The notes under the pieces are model-generated. The model did not search any database and was not told the origin of the DNA. It saw only the letters and a list, made by a program, of their open reading frames with translations. The position numbers were made by a program, and so were the translations under genes. From Flavobacteriales bacterium UBA7468 (GTDB lineage Bacteria > Bacteroidota > Bacteroidia > Flavobacteriales_D > Crocinitomicaceae), in contig DLPC01000023.1 in assembly GCA_002478565.1 (NCBI GenBank), positions 62,001 to 126,000 on the forward strand: a stretch of DNA of 64,000 bases, in the 5' to 3' direction. How positions within the stretch are numbered: the stretch's first letter is position 1; every line of letters starts with the position of its first letter. This document shows, in pieces, positions 1-7,320 of the stretch.

Positions 1-1
1 A

Positions 2-517
2 AATGCGGGTAACTTTCTTAAAAATAAAATTGGTGTGACAACAGACGAAGTGAGGACGCACCAACATGGTGGCTTATCATTGTTTAGACCACTAAGTGCA
101 GAGGAATATGGCTTTATGCAAGAAGAAATTGATGAAGTCTATGATTTATTTCTCAAAAGAGTGGCAAATGGCCGTAAACTCACAAAAACACAAGTTCATT
201 GTGTCGCAAGAGGAAGAGTATGGACTGGTACAAGTGCAAAGCGTCATGGTTTAGTCGATGAAATAGGGGGCTTATCTGCTGCGGTTGCTGCTGCTCAGAA
301 AGATGCTGGCTGCTCTTATGTTGTCTATTATCCTAAAAAGGAAAAAAGTGCAATCGATCAATTAATTGAACTTGTAGATGAAGAATTAGAAAATGAACAG
401 ACCAAAGCTCAAGTGCAAATTCCGACAGAACTCATGTTATATTACCAAAAATATGCTCAAATTAAAAAAATGAGTGGTATTCAAATGCGTTTGCCATTTT
501 CTTTCAATATTTACTAA
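2..517 (+). CDS. sppA: signal peptide peptidase SppA (protease IV), C-terminal part, 5' truncated by window edge
   Basis: The reading frame is open from base 2, so only the last ~171 residues are visible. The sequence NAGNFLKNKIGVTTDEVRT, the later GRVWTGTSAKRHGLVDEIGG and the alternating basic/acidic tail match the end of the S49 peptidase SppA, which degrades cleaved signal peptides and small membrane proteins at the inner membrane. 'GRVWTGxxAxxxGLVDxxGG' is the hallmark of the second S49 repeat. The catalytic Ser and Lys lie upstream of the window. The first in-frame GTG at 35 is internal, not a start. No clear terminator separates it from the rhodopsin gene 171 bases downstream, although that gap contains a small palindrome. 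Confidence 0.9.
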   Translation, partial: NAGNFLKNKIGVTTDEVRTHQHGGLSLFRPLSAEEYGFMQEEIDEVYDLFLKRVANGRKLTKTQVHCVARGRVWTGTSAKRHGLVDEIGGLSAAVAAAQKDAGCSYVVYYPKKEKSAIDQLIELVDEELENEQTKAQVQIPTELMLYYQKYAQIKKMSGIQMRLPFSFNIY

Positions 518-590
518 AAAACGCAGCAATTCCGTAAGATATTGACAATAAATTACTTAGGTTTAGATAGAATTGTTGAATAAATTTTTG

Positions 591-610
591 CAATTATTAA
601 ACAATAATTG
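591..610. repeat. perfect 8-bp inverted repeat upstream of the rhodopsin gene
   Basis: CAATTATT and AATAATTG flank a 4-base AAAC spacer, about 80 bases before the rhodopsin start codon in an AT-rich intergenic region. No T-run follows, so it is a poor terminator. It could be an operator or simply AT-rich chance structure. No exact TAnnTTTG element was found in this gap. Confidence 0.4.
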
Positions 611-688
611 TATATCATTGTTATTCAAATAATTAATGGCGATTCCCGAAAAGCCTCAATAGAGTAGGGAAAACTAAACCTAATTACT

Positions 689-1438
689 ATGTTTTTTTCT
701 TTAACAAGTGCACTCAAAGTGCAAGAAATCTTTGAAAAAGGTGACGTGTATACATACACAGCGTTTACTTTTTTCATCGGAACAATGGCCATGATGGCCG
801 CGGCTGCATTCTTCTTCATGGAGATGCGCAATATGGAAGATAAATGGAAAACTTCTATTTTGGTTTCCGGTATCATCACCTTTATTGCGGCAGTTCATTA
901 TTACTACATGCGTGATTACTTCACAGACACGCAAACGTCACCAACATTTTTCCGTTATGTTGACTGGATGTTAACAGTGCCGTTAATGTGTGTTGAGTTT
1001 TATCTCATCACCAAAAAAGCAGGTGCTAAATCTAGTTTGCTTTGGAAACTTATTTTTGCGTCTGTAGTGATGCTTGTGACAGGATACTTTGGTGAAGCTG
1101 TAGATCGCGGAAACAGCGTGATGTGGGGTGTGCTTTCAGGTGCGGCTTACTTCTACATTGCTTACCTTGTATGGTTTGGTGAAGTTGCAAAACTCGCAGA
1201 ATCTGCTGGGCCAGCAGTAGCAAAAGCTACAAGAATCTTGGCATGGTTTGTACTAGTGGGTTGGGCAATCTATCCTTTAGGATACATTATTGGAACTCCA
1301 GGTGGACTTTTCGGAGCGTTTGGAAGCTCTGATCCAAATCCTTGGATGGATGTTGTTTACAACATCGGAGATGCCATCAACAAAATTGGTTTTGGTCTAG
1401 TGATTTACTCTTTAGCTAAATCAGACTCTAAAGCATAA
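689..1438 (+). CDS. proteorhodopsin, green-tuned light-driven proton pump
   Basis: This 249-residue, seven-helix retinal protein should pump protons outward across the inner membrane in light. Helix C reads RYVDWMLTVPLMCVEFYLI. It gives D92 (Schiff-base counter-ion, equivalent to D97 of the reference proteorhodopsin), T96 and E103 (proton donor, equivalent to E108), the DTE motif of proton pumps as opposed to NDQ sodium pumps. M100 sits at the spectral-tuning position 105, where Met or Leu means green and Gln means blue absorption. H70 matches the helix-B His that partners the counter-ion. K232 in helix G (NIGDAINKIGFG) is the retinal lysine. No retinal-forming dioxygenase gene (blh) is adjacent. 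The gene is monocistronic, between SppA and a strong terminator. Confidence 0.97.
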   Translation: MFFSLTSALKVQEIFEKGDVYTYTAFTFFIGTMAMMAAAAFFFMEMRNMEDKWKTSILVSGIITFIAAVHYYYMRDYFTDTQTSPTFFRYVDWMLTVPLMCVEFYLITKKAGAKSSLLWKLIFASVVMLVTGYFGEAVDRGNSVMWGVLSGAAYFYIAYLVWFGEVAKLAESAGPAVAKATRILAWFVLVGWAIYPLGYIIGTPGGLFGAFGSSDPNPWMDVVYNIGDAINKIGFGLVIYSLAKSDSKA

Positions 1439-1457
1439 TTTCTACAACTTATACACG

Positions 1458-1486
1458 AAGGGGAGCCTGTTGGCTCCCCTTTTTTG
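1458..1486. terminator. hairpin terminator between the rhodopsin and E1 dehydrogenase genes
   Basis: The stem GGGGAGCC/GGCTCCCC with a TGTT loop is followed by a T-run (TTTTTTG). It lies 20 bases after the rhodopsin stop codon and 35 bases beyond the 3' end of the convergent E1 gene. The T-run points to the + strand gene as the main user. Confidence 0.9.
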
Positions 1487-1520
1487 TTTCCTAGATTATA
1501 AAAGTTAAAAACACAAAAGT

Positions 1521-3965
1521 TTAATAAACTTTTGGAAATCCAATTGGATCGAGGTCGTGCATCATGTCAAGTACCTTTTCGATGATGTCGTCCATATTTG
1601 GTTTGCTGAAGTAATCGCCATCTGAGCCATATGCTGGGCGGTGATCTTTTGCTGACATCGTTTGTGGGGCAAGGTCAAGGAAATGATAAGCACCTTGCTT
1701 GACCACAATTTGATCGAGCATAAATGCGCTTGCGCCGCTGCTTACATCTTCGTCTACAATGAGTAAAGCATTGGTTTTGGCCACAGATGCTCCGATGATA
1801 TGGTGGATATCAAATGGTAATAAGGTTTGTGCATCGATGAGTTCCACAGAAATGCCAAATTCGGCAAGTTGTACCACTGCTTGTTCACAGATATTGAACG
1901 TGGAACCGTATGAAACTAAAGTGAGGTCAGTGCCTTCTTTCACAATTTCTGGTACACCTAGCGCTTCAGTGAACTCGCCAAAATTGAGTGGCATGCGTTC
2001 TTTGGTGCGATAGCCATTGAGTGGTTCAATGACAAGCGCTGGTTCATCGGATTGTAGTAAGGTGTTGTAAAAAGCAGCTGCTTTGGTCATGTTGCGAGGA
2101 ACACAGACATGAATTCCGCGCAGCGAATTGATGATCATGCCCATTGGTGAGCCGCTGTGCCAAATTCCTTCAAGGCGATGACCACGTGTAGATACGATGA
2201 GTGGTGCTTTTTGTCCGCCTTTGGTGCGGTATTGTACCGTTGCCAAATCATCTGACATGATTTGAACGGCATAAAGCAGGTAGTCGAGGTATTGAATTTC
2301 TGCGATTGGTCTAAGGCCGCGCATGGCCATTCCGATACCTTGCCCAATGATGGTGCATTCTCGGATTCCGGTATCTGAAACACGCAGGGCTCCAAATTGC
2401 TCTTGTAAGCCCTCTAAACTCTGGTTGACACCGCCAATTTTACCGGCATCTTCACCAAAAACAAGAACTTCAGGACGAGTTTCTAAAATCTTACGATAAT
2501 TTTCTCGAAGAATGATGCGACCATCTTCTTGCTGATTTTCTGAAGCATATTGTACGGGAACAGTGGCTACATTCCTAGCGTTTTGAGCAGATGCAGAATG
2601 TAAATGAGAGCTATAACGATCTTGGGCTTTTTCTTGAACGGCGCGTACCCAATTGGCTAGGGCGGATCTTTCAGCACTATTTTGACCTAAGGTTTTACGC
2701 AAGATCGTACGGGCTACTTGTAGCAATTCTCTGCGAATGCTGTCTTTTTCCTTGGTTAATTTCTCAGCAGCTTCCTGACACATTTGATGCAACGGATGAG
2801 CTGTTGAAAAACTATTTAAAACGGATAAAAGTTCAAGTTTATCTTGTTGTATATCTGTTAAAAAAGCCTGCCACGCATTGTTCTTTGCAGTTTTGACTGC
2901 TTCTTTAGCGTTTTTCTCAATGGAATCAAGTTCTTCAGCGCTTGCTAATATGAGCCCCTTATCTGCAAAGGATAATATCCATTCTTTAAATTTGCTGACG
3001 CAATCGAAGGTGGACTCCCATTCGAGGCGTTCCGGAGATTTGTAGCGCTCGTGTGAGCCCGATGTAGAGTGGCCTTGTGGTTGATTAACTTCCTTGACAT
3101 GAACAAGAACTGGGACGTGCTCGTTACGCGCAATTCGGACCGCTTTTTCATAAGTTTCGCAAAGATGAGCGTAATCCCAGCCTTTGGTGACTAAAATTTC
3201 AAATCCTTTTTTGTCTGTAGTGCGTTGAAAGCCTGCAAGTGCCTCAGAGATACTTCCTTTGGTAGTTTGTAATTCACGTGGCACTGAAATACCATAGCCG
3301 TCGTCCCAAACGGACATGACCATTGGTACTTGAAGAACGCCAGCAGCATTCATCGTTTCCCAGAATGGCCCCTCTGAGGTTGAAGCGTCGCCTATGGTGC
3401 CAAAAGCAACTTCATTGCCACCGTTGGTAAACTTTTTAAAATGTTCGAGGTCTTTGAGGGTAGGATGCTCGCGGTAAACCTTAGAGGCTTGAGCCAAGCC
3501 AAGCAGTCGAGGCATTTGGCCAGCTGTAGGGGAAATATCAGCGGAACTATTTTTTTGTTCCATGAGATTTTTCCAGTTGCCATTTGCATCGAGATTCCTT
3601 GTAGAGTAATGGCCTCCCATTTGACGGCCGGCAGATTGAGGCTCGACTTGAACGTCGGTATGGGCATAAAGACCAGCAAAATATTGCTCAACAGTGAGTT
3701 CACCCAGCGCCATCATGAGGGTTTGATCTCGGTAATAGCCGGAGCGAAAGTCACCGTTTTGAAATTGCTTGGCTAATGCAATTTGAGCGAGTTCTTTTCC
3801 GTCACCGAAAATACCGAACTTCGCCTTGCCGGTCAAGACTTCTTTTCTACCTAGCAAAGAGGCTTCGCGAGAAGTGCAGGCAAGCAAGTAGTCATTGAGG
3901 ACTTCTTGCTTAAAGCTATTGAAATCAAGTTGATCTTGGGTAGTGCTTGCTTTGTCTTTGGCCAT
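1521..3965 (-). CDS. 2-oxo acid dehydrogenase E1 component, fused alpha and beta subunits
   Basis: This thiamine-diphosphate enzyme decarboxylates a branched-chain or related 2-oxo acid and transfers the acyl group to lipoyl-E2. Residues ~20-390 form the alpha part, with the ThDP motif GTIGDASTSEGPFWETMN and the following VMSVWDDGYG. A linker of ~80 residues, rich in Gln, Lys and Ala, follows. Residues ~475-814 form the beta part, with FGEDAGKIGG and IIGQGIGMAMRGLRPIAEIQ. At 814 residues it matches the fused form common in Bacteroidetes. No E2 or E3 gene is adjacent, so the complex is encoded elsewhere. The substrate (branched-chain versus pyruvate) cannot be fixed from sequence alone. Confidence 0.9.
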   Translation of the reverse strand: MAKDKASTTQDQLDFNSFKQEVLNDYLLACTSREASLLGRKEVLTGKAKFGIFGDGKELAQIALAKQFQNGDFRSGYYRDQTLMMALGELTVEQYFAGLYAHTDVQVEPQSAGRQMGGHYSTRNLDANGNWKNLMEQKNSSADISPTAGQMPRLLGLAQASKVYREHPTLKDLEHFKKFTNGGNEVAFGTIGDASTSEGPFWETMNAAGVLQVPMVMSVWDDGYGISVPRELQTTKGSISEALAGFQRTTDKKGFEILVTKGWDYAHLCETYEKAVRIARNEHVPVLVHVKEVNQPQGHSTSGSHERYKSPERLEWESTFDCVSKFKEWILSFADKGLILASAEELDSIEKNAKEAVKTAKNNAWQAFLTDIQQDKLELLSVLNSFSTAHPLHQMCQEAAEKLTKEKDSIRRELLQVARTILRKTLGQNSAERSALANWVRAVQEKAQDRYSSHLHSASAQNARNVATVPVQYASENQQEDGRIILRENYRKILETRPEVLVFGEDAGKIGGVNQSLEGLQEQFGALRVSDTGIRECTIIGQGIGMAMRGLRPIAEIQYLDYLLYAVQIMSDDLATVQYRTKGGQKAPLIVSTRGHRLEGIWHSGSPMGMIINSLRGIHVCVPRNMTKAAAFYNTLLQSDEPALVIEPLNGYRTKERMPLNFGEFTEALGVPEIVKEGTDLTLVSYGSTFNICEQAVVQLAEFGISVELIDAQTLLPFDIHHIIGASVAKTNALLIVDEDVSSGASAFMLDQIVVKQGAYHFLDLAPQTMSAKDHRPAYGSDGDYFSKPNMDDIIEKVLDMMHDLDPIGFPKVY

Positions 3966-4039
3966 TTTTGTGTTGATTGCCTACAAATATACGTAAAAAG
4001 GGCCTGATTTTTGTCTGAGAATTCGCAATTTTGGGGACA

Positions 4040-4741
4040 ATGAGTCAGATACAATTCGAATTATGTGCAGCATCTATCGAGGCGATAGATCTTGCTAAAA
4101 AATACAACTTTGCTCGCATAGAGCTCTGTCAAAATCTAGAACAAGGAGGGTTAACACCATCTGCTGGGCTTGTACACGCTGCGCTTGAGGCTCAGGTAGA
4201 AACCCACGTGCTGATCAGACCTAGAGCTGGTGGTTTTTTTTACAACGATCGAGAATTGGCCCAAATTCAATGGGATATCGACTTTGCAGCAAGCGCTGGA
4301 GTCAAAGGGGTAGTGGTTGGTATTTTACAAGAAAATTTTGACATCGATAAGGTTGTATTAAAACAATTGATTCAAAGTCAGCCAAAGCTCGACTGGACTT
4401 TTCACCGCGCTTTTGATGAGAGTATAGACTGGAAACGCTCGTTAGATGTCCTGATTAACTTGGGTTTTAAACGGGTTCTCACCTCTGGTTTTGCCAAGAA
4501 TGTCGAGCAAGGGATGGAAAATTTAGCGCAAATGTCCGCTTATGCTACTGGAAAAATTGAAATCATGGCAGGCGGGGGCGTTCATGCTGGGAATTTCCAA
4601 AAACTAACTGAAATTCCGCAGCTTTCAGGTATTCACTTCTCAGCTACACAAAAAGTATTGCTCGACGAAGACTCTGCTTTTTCAGAGACTATTTTAAAGG
4701 TCGATGAACGCAAGCTACAGCGCATCTTAGCTGCAAAATAG
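4040..4741 (+). CDS. cutC: CutC family copper homeostasis protein
   Basis: This 233-residue TIM-barrel protein has the CutC signatures FELCAASIEAI, ARIELCQNLEQGGLTPS, LIRPRAGGFFY, TFHRAFDES and EIMAGGGV. CutC was linked to copper tolerance in E. coli, but the biochemical role is still debated. The ATG at 4040 is preferred over an in-frame TTG nine bases earlier. It is a single gene, divergent from the E1 gene and followed by the DEAD-box helicase promoter. Confidence 0.93.
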   Translation: MSQIQFELCAASIEAIDLAKKYNFARIELCQNLEQGGLTPSAGLVHAALEAQVETHVLIRPRAGGFFYNDRELAQIQWDIDFAASAGVKGVVVGILQENFDIDKVVLKQLIQSQPKLDWTFHRAFDESIDWKRSLDVLINLGFKRVLTSGFAKNVEQGMENLAQMSAYATGKIEIMAGGGVHAGNFQKLTEIPQLSGIHFSATQKVLLDEDSAFSETILKVDERKLQRILAAK

Positions 4742-4761
4742 TAGAAGCAGTTTATTATCTG

Positions 4762-4769
4762 TATCTTTG
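4762..4769 (+). promoter_or_regulatory. Bacteroidetes -7 promoter element (TATCTTTG) before the DEAD-box helicase
   Basis: It is an exact TAnnTTTG match, 50-59 bases upstream of the two candidate ATG starts of the helicase. Confidence 0.6.
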
Positions 4770-4827
4770 TCTAGAATCTGTTCAAGTGACGATACGTTTT
4801 TTCACTTTGATCAGCACAATGAATTGC

Positions 4828-5937
4828 ATGTTATTTAATGAATTACCCTTGAGGAAAGAAATCCTCGAAGCCATTGCTGAAAAAGGCTATACAAATGCAA
4901 CCCCGATTCAAGAAAAAGCAATCCCACCTATTTTAGAACAAAAAGACCTTATAGGTTTGGCTCAGACAGGCACCGGAAAAACAGCCGCTTTTGCCATCCC
5001 TATTCTAGAAAATTTGGCCAAAATCAATGCTGCTCCTGGTGGTATTCAAGCATTGGTAGTGACGCCTACGCGTGAGCTTGCCATTCAGATTGCCGAAAAT
5101 TTCAGGGCCTATGGAAAAAAGCTTAAGTTGCGCTCTTTGGTCATCTTCGGTGGTGTCAAACCTCACGCGCAAATTCAAACTTTAAAACAAAAGCCTGCGA
5201 TTCTCATCGCAACACCAGGCCGTTTGTTAGATCTGCATCAGCAAGGTTTCATTAATTTGAAACAATTAGAAGTTTTTGTTTTGGATGAAGCGGACCGCAT
5301 GCTAGATATGGGTTTTATTCACGATGTCAAGCGTATTGTTAAGTTGTTGCCAAAGCAACGTCAAACCCTTTTGTTTTCAGCAACCATGCCTAATGAAGTC
5401 AAAAGCTTGGCGCAAAGTCTGCTACAAGACCCTGTGGAAGTAACGGTTACGCCTGTATCATCTACAGCTGAACGCATTGATCAGCTAGCCATTCATGTCG
5501 CTGACCGCAAAGAAAAAGAACAGCAGTTAGTACAATTACTACAAGAAGATCCAGCCAATAGTGTCTTGGTTTTTTCACGAACAAAGCACGGTGCAGATAA
5601 ATTGGTAAGGCTTCTCGGGAAAAATAAATTACAAGCGATGGCTATTCATGGCAATAAGTCTCAAAATGCCAGGCAAATGGCTTTGAATCATTTCAAAGAA
5701 GGAAAAATCAGAATTTTAGTAGCCACTGATATCGCGGCTCGAGGAATCGATATTTCCGGACTAGACCTCGTAGTGAATACGGATGTACCTACCGTGGCAG
5801 AAACTTACGTGCATCGTATCGGCCGAACAGGTAGGGCAGGTAAAGAGGGGCGTTCGGTCATCTTTTGTGAGCCAGAAGACAGCAAATATTTCAAGAGTAT
5901 CGAAAAGTTAATCGCAAAAAAAATACGGGTGAAATAA
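4828..5937 (+). CDS. DEAD-box ATP-dependent RNA helicase, short RhlE-like form
   Basis: This is an RNA helicase core of about 369 residues with almost no tail. Visible motifs are the Q motif (ATPIQEKAIP), motif I AQTGTGKT, PTREL, TPGR, VLDEADRMLDMGF, SATMP, VATDIAARGID and HRIGRTGRAG. It probably remodels RNA in ribosome assembly or mRNA decay. The ATG at 4828 gives the N-terminus MLFNELPLRKEIL, typical of the family; an ATG at 4819 and a GTG at 4786 are longer alternatives. The stop codon lies inside a terminator hairpin. The protein ends right after the helicase C domain, without an RNA-binding extension. Confidence 0.92.
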   Translation: MLFNELPLRKEILEAIAEKGYTNATPIQEKAIPPILEQKDLIGLAQTGTGKTAAFAIPILENLAKINAAPGGIQALVVTPTRELAIQIAENFRAYGKKLKLRSLVIFGGVKPHAQIQTLKQKPAILIATPGRLLDLHQQGFINLKQLEVFVLDEADRMLDMGFIHDVKRIVKLLPKQRQTLLFSATMPNEVKSLAQSLLQDPVEVTVTPVSSTAERIDQLAIHVADRKEKEQQLVQLLQEDPANSVLVFSRTKHGADKLVRLLGKNKLQAMAIHGNKSQNARQMALNHFKEGKIRILVATDIAARGIDISGLDLVVNTDVPTVAETYVHRIGRTGRAGKEGRSVIFCEPEDSKYFKSIEKLIAKKIRVK

Positions 5938-5952
5938 CCCGTATTTTTTTTG
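5916..5952. terminator. bidirectional terminator overlapping the helicase stop codon
   Basis: The stem AAAATACGGGT/ACCCGTATTTT has an A-run before and a T-run after, so it can terminate in both directions. The left arm encodes the last helicase codons and the TAA stop falls at the loop/right-arm border. The right side serves the convergent oxoamine synthase gene that ends at 5972. Confidence 0.9.
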
Positions 5953-5971
5953 AATATATATGTTGCAAGAT

Positions 5972-7219
5972 CTAGATCGCTGCAATTTTATCAGACATAT
6001 ACTCGCCTGCTTTTAACTTGCCAACAATCTTAGAGAAGCAATCGATAGTGTATTTGACGTCTTCTAGGGTGTGTGAGGCGGTAGGAATAAGGCGAAGGAT
6101 AATCATGCCTTTTGGAACTACTGGATAAACCACCATTGAACAGAAAACATTGTAGTTTTCACGGAGGTCAAAAATAAGGTTGGTGGCTTCAGGAATAGAA
6201 CCGCTCAAATAAACTGGCGTAACACAGCTGTTTGTAGGGCCAATTTCAAAACCTGCAGCTTTGAGGCCACTTTGTAAGGCGTTTGTGTTTTCCCAAAGCT
6301 TTTCCTTTAATTCGGGATGTTTTCTCATGAGTTCAAGACGCTTAAGCAAGCCCATAACGAGTGCAACGGGCATTGCTTTTGCAAAAATCTGAGAACGCAT
6401 GTTGTAACGCAAGTATTCAACTACTTGTTCATCACTAGAAATAAAGCCTCCGATGAGTGCAAAAGATTTAGCAAAAGTTCCGAAGTAGATATCGATGCCG
6501 TCCTGACAACCTTGCTCTTCACCTGTTCCGGCACCAGTAGCACCTAAAACACCAATGCCATGCGCATCGTCTACAAACAAACGGAAGTTATATTTGGATT
6601 TGAGCGCGACAATTTCTTTGAGGCGACCTTGGTCACCACGCATTCCAAAAACACCTTCAGTGATCACTAAAATAGCACCGCCGGTTTCTTCAGCGAGTTT
6701 GGTGGCACGTTGAAGTTGCTTTTCGCAATCTTCTACATCATTGTGCTTGAATACAAAGCGTTTACCCATGTGTAAACGAACACCATCTAGGATGCAAGCA
6801 TGTGATTCTGCGTCGTAAACAATGACATCGTGACGATCCACGAGGCAGTCAATTGCAGAAACAACTGCTTGGTATCCGAAGTTGGCTAATATAGTATCTT
6901 GTTTGCCTACAAAAGCGGATAGTTCGTTTTCGAGTTGTTCGTGGTAGTTTGAATTACCTGACATCATGCGCGCTCCCATTGGAGAACCAAAACCATATGC
7001 TGCTGCAGCATCGGCGTCTGCTTGACGCACCTCAGGATGATTCGCTAAACCCAAATAATTGTTGAGCGACCAATTGAGTTTTTCCTTTCCTCGAAAGTTC
7101 ATATGAGGGCCGATTTCACCTTCAAGTTTTGGAAAGGTGAAATAGCCATGAGATTCTTTTGCGTGCATACCGAGCGGACCACGGTTTGCCTGAATTTTTT
7201 CAAATATATCTGCTGCCAT
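5972..7219 (-). CDS. alpha-oxoamine synthase (serine palmitoyltransferase-like, PLP enzyme)
   Basis: This PLP-dependent enzyme condenses an amino acid with an acyl-CoA. The fold type I features are clear: NNYLGLANHP, AYGFGSPMGARMMSGN, EGVFGMRGD, VDDAHGIGVLG and the PLP lysine in GTFAKSFALIGGF. In Bacteroidetes close relatives start sphingolipid synthesis (serine + palmitoyl-CoA) or sulfonolipid synthesis (cysteate + acyl-CoA); 2-amino-3-ketobutyrate CoA ligase is a further relative. The substrate is not settled here. The ATG at 7219 is chosen over a TTG at 7237 because the -7 element at 7235-7242 would put the longer start inside the promoter. About 415 residues, single gene. Confidence 0.82.
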   Translation of the reverse strand: MAADIFEKIQANRGPLGMHAKESHGYFTFPKLEGEIGPHMNFRGKEKLNWSLNNYLGLANHPEVRQADADAAAAYGFGSPMGARMMSGNSNYHEQLENELSAFVGKQDTILANFGYQAVVSAIDCLVDRHDVIVYDAESHACILDGVRLHMGKRFVFKHNDVEDCEKQLQRATKLAEETGGAILVITEGVFGMRGDQGRLKEIVALKSKYNFRLFVDDAHGIGVLGATGAGTGEEQGCQDGIDIYFGTFAKSFALIGGFISSDEQVVEYLRYNMRSQIFAKAMPVALVMGLLKRLELMRKHPELKEKLWENTNALQSGLKAAGFEIGPTNSCVTPVYLSGSIPEATNLIFDLRENYNVFCSMVVYPVVPKGMIILRLIPTASHTLEDVKYTIDCFSKIVGKLKAGEYMSDKIAAI

Positions 7220-7234
7220 GCTATGATTTTTCTG

Positions 7235-7242
7235 CAAAGTTA
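7235..7242 (-). promoter_or_regulatory. -7 element (TAACTTTG) for the oxoamine synthase gene
   Basis: It is an exact TAnnTTTG match, ending 15 bases before the ATG. It argues against the upstream TTG start. Confidence 0.65.
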
Positions 7243-7320
7243 AAGGAATATCAAGAGTAAATAAACGCTTAACTCCTTAGTTATTAACAGGACAATGCAC
7301 AAAAGCTTAAAATTTACTCT

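Noticed and set aside
625..934. Minus-strand frames of 84 and 77 residues over the start of the rhodopsin gene
   Set aside because: They are antisense to the conserved rhodopsin helices A and B and have no features of their own.
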